This document shows, piece by piece, positions 1-6,995 of a stretch of DNA of 59,735 nucleotides. The position numbers were made by a program, and so were the translations under genes. Every line of letters begins with the position of its first letter. Position 1 is the first letter of the stretch. The stretch is from Chloroflexota bacterium (GTDB lineage Bacteria; Chloroflexota; Limnocylindria; P2-11E): positions 1-59,735 of the forward strand of contig VBDV01000113.1 in assembly GCA_005882765.1 (NCBI GenBank), written 5' to 3'. The notes below the pieces were generated by a model, which saw nothing but the letters and a program-made list of their open reading frames with translations, made no database searches and was not told where the DNA came from.

Positions 1-83
1 GGCTCGAGGAGCTGCACAAGGAGCTACACGGTGAGAAGCCGAAGGACTCCGGCACGACATCGCCTCCGCCCACCGGTCGCTAG
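1..83 (+). CDS. C-terminal end of an unidentified protein (partial)
   Basis: The frame ending at the TAG at 81-83 is open from the left window edge. It encodes about 26 residues, beginning LEELHKELHG and ending in a Pro/Thr-rich tail (SPPPTGR). A perfect terminator hairpin 17 nt after the stop supports this being a real gene end. The fragment is too short to assign a family. Confidence 0.55.
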   Translation, partial: LEELHKELHGEKPKDSGTTSPPPTGR

Positions 84-100
84 GCGACGCGGAGCCAGGG

Positions 101-127
101 GACGCCGGACGCGAGTCCGGCGTCTTT
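101..127 (+). terminator. Rho-independent terminator
   Basis: A perfect 10-bp inverted repeat, GACGCCGGAC / GTCCGGCGTC, encloses a GCGA tetraloop and is followed by TTT. It lies just after the partial gene and before the response regulator, so it separates the two transcripts. Confidence 0.75.
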
Positions 128-151
128 GGCATATCTAGGATTCGGCAGCCG

Positions 152-838
152 ATGAGGAAGGTCTTGGTCGTCGATGACGAGCCAAAAATCGTGCAGCTCG
201 CGCGCGACTATCTCGAGCACGCGGGGTTCGCGGTCATCGTGGCGCACGACGGGAAGGCGGCGCTCGCGAGCGCCCGCTCGCAGAAGCCGGATCTCGTCGT
301 TCTCGACCTCGGCCTCCCCGAACTCGACGGGCTCGACGTCGCGCGCACGATTCGACAGGAATCAAACGTGCCGATCGTGATGCTCACCGGCCGCAGCGAA
401 GAGTCCGACAAGCTCGTGGGCTTGGAGATCGGCGCGGACGATTACGTCACAAAGCCGTTCAGCCCAAAGGAGCTCGTTGCCCGCGTGCGCGCAGTCCTTC
501 GGCGAACCGAGCGCCCTCGAGTCGATACGGAGATCGTGAGGGTCGGAGACGTCATGCTGGACATACCGCGGATGCGGGCGACGGTCGCCGATCGACCGGT
601 GGAGCTGACGCCGACGGAGTTCCAGCTCGTCACAACGATGGCGCGCGAACCAGGCCGGGTCTTCACGCGCGGGCAGCTGCTCGACGCGGTGCACGGCGTG
701 GCGTTCGAATCGTACGAGCGCGCGATCGACGCCCACGTGAAGAACATCCGGCGCAAGCTCGAATCGGATCCCGCGCGACCGCGCTATCTGCTCACCGTGT
801 ACGGGGTCGGCTACCGCTTCGCGGAGCTTGACGAGTGA
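152..838 (+). CDS. OmpR/PhoB-family response regulator
   Basis: This 228-residue protein is a DNA-binding response regulator. The receiver domain covers about residues 3-115, with the acidic pair D8-D9, phospho-acceptor D52 (VVLDLGLPELDG), T79 and K101 (VTKPFSP). A winged-helix output domain follows at about 130-225, containing LTPTEFQLV and the terminal VYGVGYRF hairpin typical of OmpR/PhoB proteins. AGGA lies 11 nt upstream of the ATG. The stop overlaps the GTG start of the sensor kinase, so the two are translationally coupled and form one two-component system. The signal and target genes cannot be read from sequence; the family assignment is firm. Confidence 0.95.
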   Translation: MRKVLVVDDEPKIVQLARDYLEHAGFAVIVAHDGKAALASARSQKPDLVVLDLGLPELDGLDVARTIRQESNVPIVMLTGRSEESDKLVGLEIGADDYVTKPFSPKELVARVRAVLRRTERPRVDTEIVRVGDVMLDIPRMRATVADRPVELTPTEFQLVTTMAREPGRVFTRGQLLDAVHGVAFESYERAIDAHVKNIRRKLESDPARPRYLLTVYGVGYRFAELDE

Positions 839-1962
839 GGAACGGACGCTGGGAGGGTTCTCGCCGGCGCCCCCCGTGGTGGCCGGAAAACGAGCCGTTT
901 CCACCGCGGCAGGGCTGGGCCGGCCCGCAGGGGTGGCGGGGCGGCCGGTTCGTACGGCGCATGGCGATGTTCTTCGTCGCGGCCGCCGTTTTCTCGGTCG
1001 TGGGCGCGACGGTCCTCTTCTGGACGCTCGCCGCAGCGCTCGGAGCGCCCGACCTTTTGGGCAACGTCGCGCGTGGGGTGGCCCTACTTCTGATCCTGTA
1101 CGGCTTTGTGTTCACCGCGAGGTCTCTTCGTCGCCTCACCGCTCCGGTCGGAGATGTGATCGAGGCGGTCGGACGGGTCGCCGACGGCGACCTCTCGACC
1201 CGAGTGGGTGAAAGAGGATCGCGCGACGCGCGGTCGCTCGCCCGCGCGTTCAACGCGATGGTGAGCCGGCTCGAGACCGTCGAGGAGCAACGCCGGCGCT
1301 TGCTCGCCGACGTGAGCCACGAGCTCCGCACGCCACTGTCAGTAGTGCAGGGAAATCTTGAAGCGCTTGTCGACGGCGTTCACCAGGCGGACGAGGCGCA
1401 CCTGCTGGCGATCCTGGACGAGACCAAGGTCCTCTCGCGGCTCGTGGAGGATCTCCGCACGCTTTCGCTGGCGGAGTCCGGGGCGCTCGCTCTCCACCGC
1501 GAGGCGGTCGATGTGGGTGTCCTGGTGCGCGAGACGGTCGATTCATTTGCTTCCCAGGCTGAACCTGCGGGCGTAGCGATCGGCGCGCAGGTGCCGAGCG
1601 GGCTGCCCCAGGTCGACGCCGACCCGGTGCGCGCGCGCGAGATCCTCGAGAACTTGATCGCCAACGCGATCCGCTACACGCCGCGGGGCGGTCGCGTGAA
1701 CGTCGAGGCGCGCGCACAGGACGCGTTCGTCGCGATCGACGTGCGCGATACCGGCGCCGGCATCGCCCCGGAGCTCGTCGACCGGATCTTCGACCGGTTC
1801 TACAAGTCCGCGGAATCCCGTGGCGCCGGCCTCGGACTCGCGATCGCAAAGCAGCTCGTCGCTGCGCACGGCGGAGAGATCAGAGCGGCGAGCGTCCTCG
1901 GCCAGGGGACCGATATCACGTTCACCCTCCCCGTCGAGACCTCACCGACCGAGCCTGCTTAA
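835..1962 (+). CDS. Sensor histidine kinase (HAMP, HisKA, HATPase_c)
   Basis: This is the 375-residue partner kinase of the preceding regulator, starting with GTG inside a 4-nt GTGA overlap. A cytoplasmic Trp/Pro/Arg-rich N-terminus precedes two membrane helices (about 43-70 and 77-97) with almost no extracytoplasmic loop. A HAMP linker follows, then HisKA with phospho-acceptor H162 (DVSHELRTP), then a HATPase with N box NLIANAIRY, G1 DTGAGI and G2 GLGLAIAK. The very short sensor loop suggests sensing within the membrane or through the N-terminal segment (inference). Its stop overlaps the convergent aldehyde dehydrogenase stop. Confidence 0.95.
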   Translation: MRNGRWEGSRRRPPWWPENEPFPPRQGWAGPQGWRGGRFVRRMAMFFVAAAVFSVVGATVLFWTLAAALGAPDLLGNVARGVALLLILYGFVFTARSLRRLTAPVGDVIEAVGRVADGDLSTRVGERGSRDARSLARAFNAMVSRLETVEEQRRRLLADVSHELRTPLSVVQGNLEALVDGVHQADEAHLLAILDETKVLSRLVEDLRTLSLAESGALALHREAVDVGVLVRETVDSFASQAEPAGVAIGAQVPSGLPQVDADPVRAREILENLIANAIRYTPRGGRVNVEARAQDAFVAIDVRDTGAGIAPELVDRIFDRFYKSAESRGAGLGLAIAKQLVAAHGGEIRAASVLGQGTDITFTLPVETSPTEPA

Positions 1963-3467
1963 AGCGCGGTCTTCATTCCTTCGGACGTATCGATCTGGGC
2001 GCGCTGGAGCTTGCCCGAGTAATCGATGTAGATCGACTTCCACTCCGAATAGACGTCGAGCGCCGCGCGGCCCGCTTCACGGTGGCCGTTACCGGTCGCC
2101 TTCATGCCGCCGAACGGAAGCTGGATCTCCGCGCCGATGGTCCCCGCGTTGACGTACACGATCCCCGTCTCCGCGTCGCGCATGAAGCGGAACGCGTTGT
2201 TCACATTTCGCGTGTAGATCGAGCTCGAGAGACCGTACTTCGTCGAGTTCACAGCCTTGATGGCTTCGTCGACGCTCGAGACCTCGATAACCGCCGTCAC
2301 CGGGCCAAAGATCTCCTCCTGAGCCACGCGCATGTTGGGCTTCACGTCGACGAGCACGGTGGGCTCGTGGAAGAACCCCTTGGCGAGCGCGCCTTCAGTG
2401 GACACGTGCCCGCCTGCCGCAATCGTGGCGCCCTCTTTCTCGGCGATGGGGATGAACGAATGAACGCGCTCGAGCTGCGACGCAGAGACGACCGGCCCGA
2501 CGTCGGTCGACGCCTCGAGGCCGTTCCCGAGACGGAGCTTCTTCGCGCGGCCGACGAGCTTGTCGACGAGATCCTTGGCCACACTCTGGTGAGCGATCAC
2601 GCGCGACGCTGCGGTGCACCGCTGCCCCGACGTGCCGAAGGCCGACCAGACGATCCCGTCGAGCGAAAGGTCCACGTCCGCGTCGTCGAGAACGACGATC
2701 GCGTTCTTGCCGCCGAGCTCGCAGGACACGCGCTTGAGAAGGCGGCCGCCTATCTCGCTGATGTGCGAACCCGTGTCGGACGAGCCGGTGAACGACACCA
2801 GGTCCACCCCGGGATGCGAGACGAGGTGGTCGCCGAGGTCTCCTCCCGACCCGAGCACAAGGTTCAGCACACCCTTTGGCAGCCCGGCTTCCTCGAGTAT
2901 TTCGACGAGCCGCACCGCCAGGAGTGGCGTATAGGAAGCCGGCTTGAAGACGATCGTGTTCCCGAGGATGAGAGCCGGCATGAGCTTCCAGGTTGGGATG
3001 GCGAACGGGAAATTCCATGGAGTGATCGCGGCGACCACGCCCACCGGGTGCCGCATGCTCATCGCCCATTTGTTGGGAAGCTCCGCGGGGACGACATCAC
3101 CGAACTGGCGGCGCCCCTCGCCGGCGATGTAATACGTCATGTCGATGCCCTCTTGGACATCCCCGCGGGCTTCGGCGAGGACCTTGCCCATCTCGCGGGT
3201 CATTTCCCGGGCGAGGTCGTCCTTCCGTGTGAGCATGATCTCGCCGGCTCGGTAGAGGATCTCGCCGCGCTTTGGGGCGGGATAGAGACGCCAACCGTCG
3301 AGGGCGCGCCGCGCGGCGTCCACCGCGCGGTCCACGTCGGCGACGGTCGATTTGGCCACGTTCGCGATGAGCTCACCGGTAGCGGGGTTCGTGTTTTCGA
3401 ACGTGCCGCCGCCGGAAGCGTCGAGCCAGCGGCCGTCGATGAAGTTCTGGAGCATTGGCGTCGCCAT
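1959..3467 (-). CDS. NAD(P)-dependent aldehyde dehydrogenase
   Basis: This 502-residue protein oxidises an aldehyde to the carboxylate using NAD(P)+. All family landmarks are present: N152 in TPWNFPF, a cofactor-binding Lys in VFKPAS, the FTGSSDTG turn, general base E250 (CELGGKN) and nucleophile C284 (GQRCTAAS). The C-terminal part (LPFGGMKATGNG) resembles the semialdehyde and alpha-ketoglutaric-semialdehyde dehydrogenase branch, but the substrate cannot be fixed. The GGGGGAG Shine-Dalgarno 9 nt before the ATG lies inside a small hairpin (3479-3494). The gene converges on the kinase with a 4-bp overlap of stops. Confidence 0.93.
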   Translation of the reverse strand: MATPMLQNFIDGRWLDASGGGTFENTNPATGELIANVAKSTVADVDRAVDAARRALDGWRLYPAPKRGEILYRAGEIMLTRKDDLAREMTREMGKVLAEARGDVQEGIDMTYYIAGEGRRQFGDVVPAELPNKWAMSMRHPVGVVAAITPWNFPFAIPTWKLMPALILGNTIVFKPASYTPLLAVRLVEILEEAGLPKGVLNLVLGSGGDLGDHLVSHPGVDLVSFTGSSDTGSHISEIGGRLLKRVSCELGGKNAIVVLDDADVDLSLDGIVWSAFGTSGQRCTAASRVIAHQSVAKDLVDKLVGRAKKLRLGNGLEASTDVGPVVSASQLERVHSFIPIAEKEGATIAAGGHVSTEGALAKGFFHEPTVLVDVKPNMRVAQEEIFGPVTAVIEVSSVDEAIKAVNSTKYGLSSSIYTRNVNNAFRFMRDAETGIVYVNAGTIGAEIQLPFGGMKATGNGHREAGRAALDVYSEWKSIYIDYSGKLQRAQIDTSEGMKTAL

Positions 3468-3478
3468 GTTGGTTGACT

Positions 3479-3494
3479 CCCCCTTGTCAGGGGG
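3479..3494 (-). promoter_or_regulatory. Hairpin enclosing the aldehyde dehydrogenase Shine-Dalgarno
   Basis: CCCCC-TGACAA-GGGGG (minus strand) lies between the CAP-domain gene stop and the aldehyde dehydrogenase ATG. The G-rich arm is also the only purine-rich ribosome-binding sequence for the next gene. The hairpin could therefore mask the site or act as a weak terminator. It is only 5 bp long. Confidence 0.4.
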
Positions 3495-3505
3495 ATGGTA
3501 TGCGG

Positions 3506-4261
3506 CTAGATGACGCCCATGCGCAGCAGCACCGCTATGAGATGCACGATGCGCCGCTCGCGGAGCGCTTCGATGAAGGCCACTCGGGCCGTCTCGGCCT
3601 CGGCCGCCGGATCGCTCGCCTCGTCAGCTGTCTCAGCCTCGATCGGCTGCGCATCCGAACCCCGGGGCGCGGGCGCCGCGCGCTCCGCGACGGGTGGGGC
3701 CGCAGGGCGCGCCGCCTGCGCCGCGGGCGCCGGCGGCGGGATGGCGACCTTTACGGTCCCGCCCGGTCCGCCGAAGTCCGCCGCCCAATACCACTTATAG
3801 GTGGAGCTCGCGTTGTAGACGAGAGCGATGCCGACCGCGTTGTAGTTCGGATTCAAGAGGACCGCGTTGTGCGCGGGGCTCGCCTGCCATCCGGCCAGCA
3901 CGCCGCCCGCGCTTGGGTATCCCGCCCCGAGATCCTCGCCCGTGTACATCGACGTCGCTGGATAGCCGAAAGCCGACATGCGCTGCACGGGTGAGCGCCC
4001 ATCCGAGGACACATGACCGATGTAATTCTTTGCGGCCATGTCGCCGGCCATCCAGGTCGCGGCGCCGGTCAGGGCCCCGCTCGCGGACACCGCCTGCAGA
4101 CCGTTGTTCGCGCGATAGGCGTTCACGAGGGCTATGAGATCGCTCTGAGAACTCGCTGCTCCATACCCACGGTCGGTCAGCGTCGCGGCCGCGGCGGGCA
4201 CCGCCGCGCTCAGTCCCAATGTCACGATCGCGAGCACGATGGTCAGGGCGCGGCGAAGCAT
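3506..4261 (-). CDS. Secreted CAP-domain (SCP/YkwD-like) protein
   Basis: The start is placed at the internal ATG giving MLRRALTIVLAIVTLG, a clear signal peptide ending in AAVPAAAA, with GGAG just upstream. The longer ORF-track start adds a non-signal-like leader. The 251-residue product has a bacterial CAP domain (about 40-165): LVNAYRANNG, a GHVSSDG segment, GEDLGAGY and WQASPAHNAVLLNP. A Pro/Ala-rich linker and a charged tail ending in LLRMGVI follow. Bacterial CAP proteins are exported and mostly of unknown function. Two dyad repeats lie upstream at 4342-4399. Confidence 0.85.
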   Translation of the reverse strand: MLRRALTIVLAIVTLGLSAAVPAAAATLTDRGYGAASSQSDLIALVNAYRANNGLQAVSASGALTGAATWMAGDMAAKNYIGHVSSDGRSPVQRMSAFGYPATSMYTGEDLGAGYPSAGGVLAGWQASPAHNAVLLNPNYNAVGIALVYNASSTYKWYWAADFGGPGGTVKVAIPPPAPAAQAARPAAPPVAERAAPAPRGSDAQPIEAETADEASDPAAEAETARVAFIEALRERRIVHLIAVLLRMGVI

Positions 4262-4456
4262 GCACACTCCGGTCGGTAACAATCCTGGAACGGCCTGATG
4301 ACGAAATTGATAACGGACCGTCCGCCAGGTTGTCAGCGATCCGGACGAAATCGTCCGCACATCGTGCTAGCGGACAGGCGTTCGGCATGGAATCCATGCT
4401 CGGAAGCGGCATCTTTGCGCTGTCTCTGGAACTAGCGGGGGCTCACTTGCGTGGTG
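4262..4456. other. Intergenic region with two palindromes
   Basis: No gene is supported in these ~195 bases. They hold two dyads, CGGACGA-AA-TCGTCCG (4342-4357) and GCATGGA-A-TCCATGC (4385-4399), both upstream of the minus-strand CAP-domain gene. They may be operator sites or hairpins in its leader. ORF-track entries here are short and show no protein-like features. Confidence 0.5.
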
Positions 4457-4579
4457 CTAGAAGGACGCTCCGTAGAACAGCCAGATCGTCAGAGCGCCAA
4501 CCGCGACGATGCCAAGAAAAATGAGCGCGAAGGCGATGTTCGCCTGCCGCTCGGGATCGTTCTGAGTAAAGCGGTCCAC
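4457..4579 (-). CDS. Small single-span membrane protein (40 aa)
   Basis: This ORF is below the track cutoff. It starts with GTG and reads VDRFTQNDPERQANIAF then a strongly hydrophobic segment (ALIFLGIVAVGALTIWLFY), ending GASF. The charged N-terminus followed by one membrane helix is typical of genuine small membrane proteins. It lies just downstream of tRNA-Ala on the same strand, separated from it by a small GC hairpin (4582-4598). No function can be assigned; the ribosome-binding site is weak. Confidence 0.55.
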   Translation of the reverse strand: MDRFTQNDPERQANIAFALIFLGIVAVGALTIWLFYGASF

Positions 4580-4581
4580 CT

Positions 4582-4598
4582 ACCGGGCAACCCCCGGT
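4582..4598 (-). other. GC-rich hairpin after tRNA-Ala
   Basis: ACCGGG and CCCGGT pair around a 5-nt loop, directly after the tRNA-Ala 3' end and before the 40-residue ORF. There is no T-run on the minus strand, so it is more likely a processing or pausing structure than a classical terminator. Confidence 0.35.
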
Positions 4599-4602
4599 CT
4601 TG

Positions 4603-4675
4603 TGGAGCTGAGGGGGATCGAACCCCTGACCTCATGAGTGCGATTCATGCGCTCTCCCAGCTGAGCTACAGCCCC
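4603..4675 (-). tRNA. tRNA-Ala (CGC anticodon)
   Basis: The minus strand folds into a full cloverleaf: acceptor GGGGCTG/CAGCTCC (one G-U pair), D arm GCTC/GAGC, anticodon stem CATGA/TCATG with loop ATCGCAC, and T arm AGGGG-TTCGATC-CCCCT. The anticodon CGC decodes GCG (Ala). The discriminator is A and no CCA is encoded. The first five bases of the tRNA are also one end of a 14-bp perfect inverted repeat (4671-4701). Confidence 0.95.
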
Positions 4676-4701
4676 GATAGCGGCTGCGCCGCTATCGGGG
4701 C
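4671..4701 (-). repeat. Perfect 14-bp inverted repeat overlapping the tRNA-Ala 5' end
   Basis: GCCCCGATAGCGGC and its exact complement are separated by 3 nt. The inner end reaches five bases into the mature tRNA, so in the precursor the 5' acceptor strand could pair with upstream RNA instead of its normal partner. See findings. Confidence 0.8.
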
Positions 4702-4816
4702 TGCTGCCTCGTGCGAGCGCGAATGCGCGAGCACGTGAGGCAGACCCAGCCCCGCAACCGGCGCGAGCCTCGTCGCGACTAAGGGTACCCGAGACGACCG
4801 TGTTACAGCCAGCGCA

Positions 4817-5170
4817 CTAGGCGATCCGAAGCACGACCGGAGCGTCTCCCCAGAGGCGCTCGAGCCGATAGAGCTGGCGCTCTTCGGGAACAAACGCGTG
4901 CACCACCACATCGCCAAGGTCGATCAACACCCAGCGACCCGAGCTGTAGCCCTCGACCCCGATTGGTTTGCGACCGGCCTGGATCGCCTTCTCGCGCACC
5001 GCATCCGCGATCGCCTGCACCTGGCGCTCACCTCGGCCGGTGCAGATCACGAAGAGGTCGGCGATGGTCGTGAGCTCCGAAACATTCAGCACGAGGATGT
5101 CCTCGGCCTTCTTATCGCCCGCAGCATCGACCACGACGTCTGCCATGGCTCTGGGCGAGAGGTCGGTCAT
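4817..5170 (-). CDS. rsfS: Ribosomal silencing factor RsfS
   Basis: RsfS binds ribosomal protein uL14 on the 50S subunit and blocks subunit joining when translation is reduced. The 117-residue product has the whole RsfS/Iojap domain: DKKAEDILVLNVSELT, ADLFVICTGRGERQVQAIAD, VEGYSSGRWVLIDLGDVVVHAF and the terminal YRLERLWGDAP. Length is normal for the family. Its ATG overlaps the nadD stop by 4 nt, the classic nadD-rsfS coupling, and the obg-nadD-rsfS order is a known arrangement. About 140 bp without a gene separate it from tRNA-Ala downstream. Confidence 0.95.
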   Translation of the reverse strand: MTDLSPRAMADVVVDAAGDKKAEDILVLNVSELTTIADLFVICTGRGERQVQAIADAVREKAIQAGRKPIGVEGYSSGRWVLIDLGDVVVHAFVPEERQLYRLERLWGDAPVVLRIA

Positions 5171-5721
5171 TTGTACAGGCGGTGCTCCTCGATGTAACGC
5201 AGTACTGCCTCGGGAACAAGGTAGCGCAGGGATCTACCCCGCGCGGCTCTCGCCCGCAGCTCCCGCGAGCTGATGTCCATGAGCGGAGAGTCCAACATCC
5301 GCACGCCGCTGGGTGCATTCGGTGCGCCAGGCCGCGCCGCGAGGACGACGGTCGCGAGGTCGCGGATGCGCCCCGGATCGCGCCACCGCTCGAAATCGGC
5401 GTATGCGTCGCTGCCGAGGATCAGGAACAGGTCGCCCTCACTCCGCAATTCTTCGAGCGTATCGACCGTGAACGAGGGACCCTTCCGGTCGAGCTCGATG
5501 CCAGAGACTTTGAAGCGCGGCTCGGTGGCGGTCGCCGACGTCAGCATCGCGAGGCGAGCTTCTGCGCTCGCGACCGGACCATCCTGCTTCAGTGGCGAGC
5601 GGCGCGCCGGCACGAAATAGACCCGATCGAGGCCAAGCTCGTCGAGCGCCGCGTTGGCGATCGCGAGATGCCCAACGTGGACCGGATCGAACGTCCCGCC
5701 GAACACGCCGACGCGCGTCAT
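5167..5721 (-). CDS. nadD: Nicotinate-nucleotide adenylyltransferase
   Basis: NadD adenylylates nicotinate mononucleotide in NAD synthesis. The start is placed at the ATG overlapping the obg stop (ATGA), giving MTRVGVFGGTFDPVHVGHL at the very N-terminus, as in the family; the ORF-track start adds eight basic residues. The 184-residue product shows the nucleotidyltransferase GGTFDPVHxGH motif, FVPARRSPLK, the GSDAYADFERW segment and the C-terminal ISSRELRAR motif. It is coupled on both sides to obg and rsfS by 4-nt overlaps. Confidence 0.95.
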   Translation of the reverse strand: MTRVGVFGGTFDPVHVGHLAIANAALDELGLDRVYFVPARRSPLKQDGPVASAEARLAMLTSATATEPRFKVSGIELDRKGPSFTVDTLEELRSEGDLFLILGSDAYADFERWRDPGRIRDLATVVLAARPGAPNAPSGVRMLDSPLMDISSRELRARAARGRSLRYLVPEAVLRYIEEHRLYK

Positions 5722-6992
5722 TCGTCTTCTCCCCCTTCGGTCCATTCCATCTCAAGCCCGCCGATCCGGACGGTGTCGCCCTCCTTGGCACCGAGCGCGC
5801 GCAGCTCGCGTTCGATGCCGGTCCGGATCAGCTGCCGCTGGAAGTAGGCGGCCGCGTCGGGAGACCCCCAGTCGATGCCCGCGGCGAGGCGCTCCATGCG
5901 GTCACCCTCGACCCGGAAGGCTCCGCCTTCGCGCTTGACGGTCCAGTCGCGACCGCCGCCGGCGAATGCGATGCGGCGCTCGCGGGGCGCCGGCATGCTC
6001 GCCGCTTCCCGCGGCGGGCACCGATGGAAGATCTCGCGAAGGAGATCGTCGGTGCCCTGGTGCGCCGCGGCCGATATCGCGATGCTCGCGATGCCACGCT
6101 CTGAAAGCGCGCGAGCGATACGCGGCGCGGCCTCGCGCGCCTCGGGCAGGTCGATCTTGTTCAGCGCGACGAGCTGCGGACGCTCCGCCAGCCCACGCCC
6201 GTAGCTCCGAAGCTCGGCGTCGATCGTTGCGATGTCCTGGAGGGGATCCGGCCGCGATGCGTCGACCACATGCACAAGGAGCCGCGTGCGCTCGACGTGG
6301 CGGAGGAATTCTTCCCCGAGACCGAGGCCGCGGCTGGCGCCCTCGATGAGTCCAGGGATGTCGGCGACGACGAGCTCGCGATCGTCGAGACGCGCGACGC
6401 CGAGGTTCGGGACAAGTGTCGTGAAGGGGTAGTCCGCGATCTTTGGTCGTGCGCTCGTGAGCGCCGCGAGGAGAGTGGACTTCCCCGCGTTGGGTAACCC
6501 CGCGAGGCCAACGTCCGCGAGAAGCTTGAGCTCGAGATCGATCTCCCGCTGTTCGCCCTTACCGCCATCCTCGGCGATGCGGGGTGCGCGACGCGTGCTG
6601 GTCGCGAAACGCGCGTTGCCTTTGCCACCGGAACCGCCGCGGGCGATGACCAGCTCCTCACCGGGAGCCGTGAGATCCGCAACCGTCTCGCCGGTCGCGC
6701 GATCGATCACGAGCGTCCCCGGCGGAATGCTCAAGATGCGATCCGCGCCCGATCGTCCGCTGCTGTTGCGACCGCTTCCCGGCTTGCCAGGCTCCGCTTC
6801 GATCTGCTTGGTGAAGCGAAAGTCGGTCAGCGTCCCGAGCTGTGGATCCACGCGCAGGATGACGTCGCCGCCCTTGCCGCCGTCGCCGCCATCGGGGCCG
6901 CCCCGGGGAACGTGCGCTTCGCGCCGGAACGAGATGACGCCCCGGCCGCCATCGCCTCCTCGAACCACCAGGCGTGCACGGTCGATGAACAC
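5718..6992 (-). CDS. obg: Obg-family GTPase (ObgE/CgtA)
   Basis: This 424-residue Obg protein is a ribosome-assembly and stress-response GTPase. The Gly-rich Obg fold covers 1-157 (GGDGGRGVISFRREAHVPRGG and many GG turns). The G domain follows with P-loop GLPNAGKST, G2 TTLVPNLG, G3 DIPGLIEGAS and G4 NKID. A C-terminal OCT domain (about 345-420) completes the Gram-positive/terrabacterial type of Obg. Three nucleotides separate it from the upstream radical-SAM-like gene, so the four minus-strand genes probably form one operon. Confidence 0.96.
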   Translation of the reverse strand: MFIDRARLVVRGGDGGRGVISFRREAHVPRGGPDGGDGGKGGDVILRVDPQLGTLTDFRFTKQIEAEPGKPGSGRNSSGRSGADRILSIPPGTLVIDRATGETVADLTAPGEELVIARGGSGGKGNARFATSTRRAPRIAEDGGKGEQREIDLELKLLADVGLAGLPNAGKSTLLAALTSARPKIADYPFTTLVPNLGVARLDDRELVVADIPGLIEGASRGLGLGEEFLRHVERTRLLVHVVDASRPDPLQDIATIDAELRSYGRGLAERPQLVALNKIDLPEAREAAPRIARALSERGIASIAISAAAHQGTDDLLREIFHRCPPREAASMPAPRERRIAFAGGGRDWTVKREGGAFRVEGDRMERLAAGIDWGSPDAAAYFQRQLIRTGIERELRALGAKEGDTVRIGGLEMEWTEGGEDE

Positions 6993-6995
6993 GGG

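Noticed and set aside
2082-3476. 464-residue ORF on the plus strand
   Set aside because: It lies exactly opposite the aldehyde dehydrogenase, is rich in Arg/His/Asp/Glu as expected for antisense frames in GC-rich DNA, and shows no domain.
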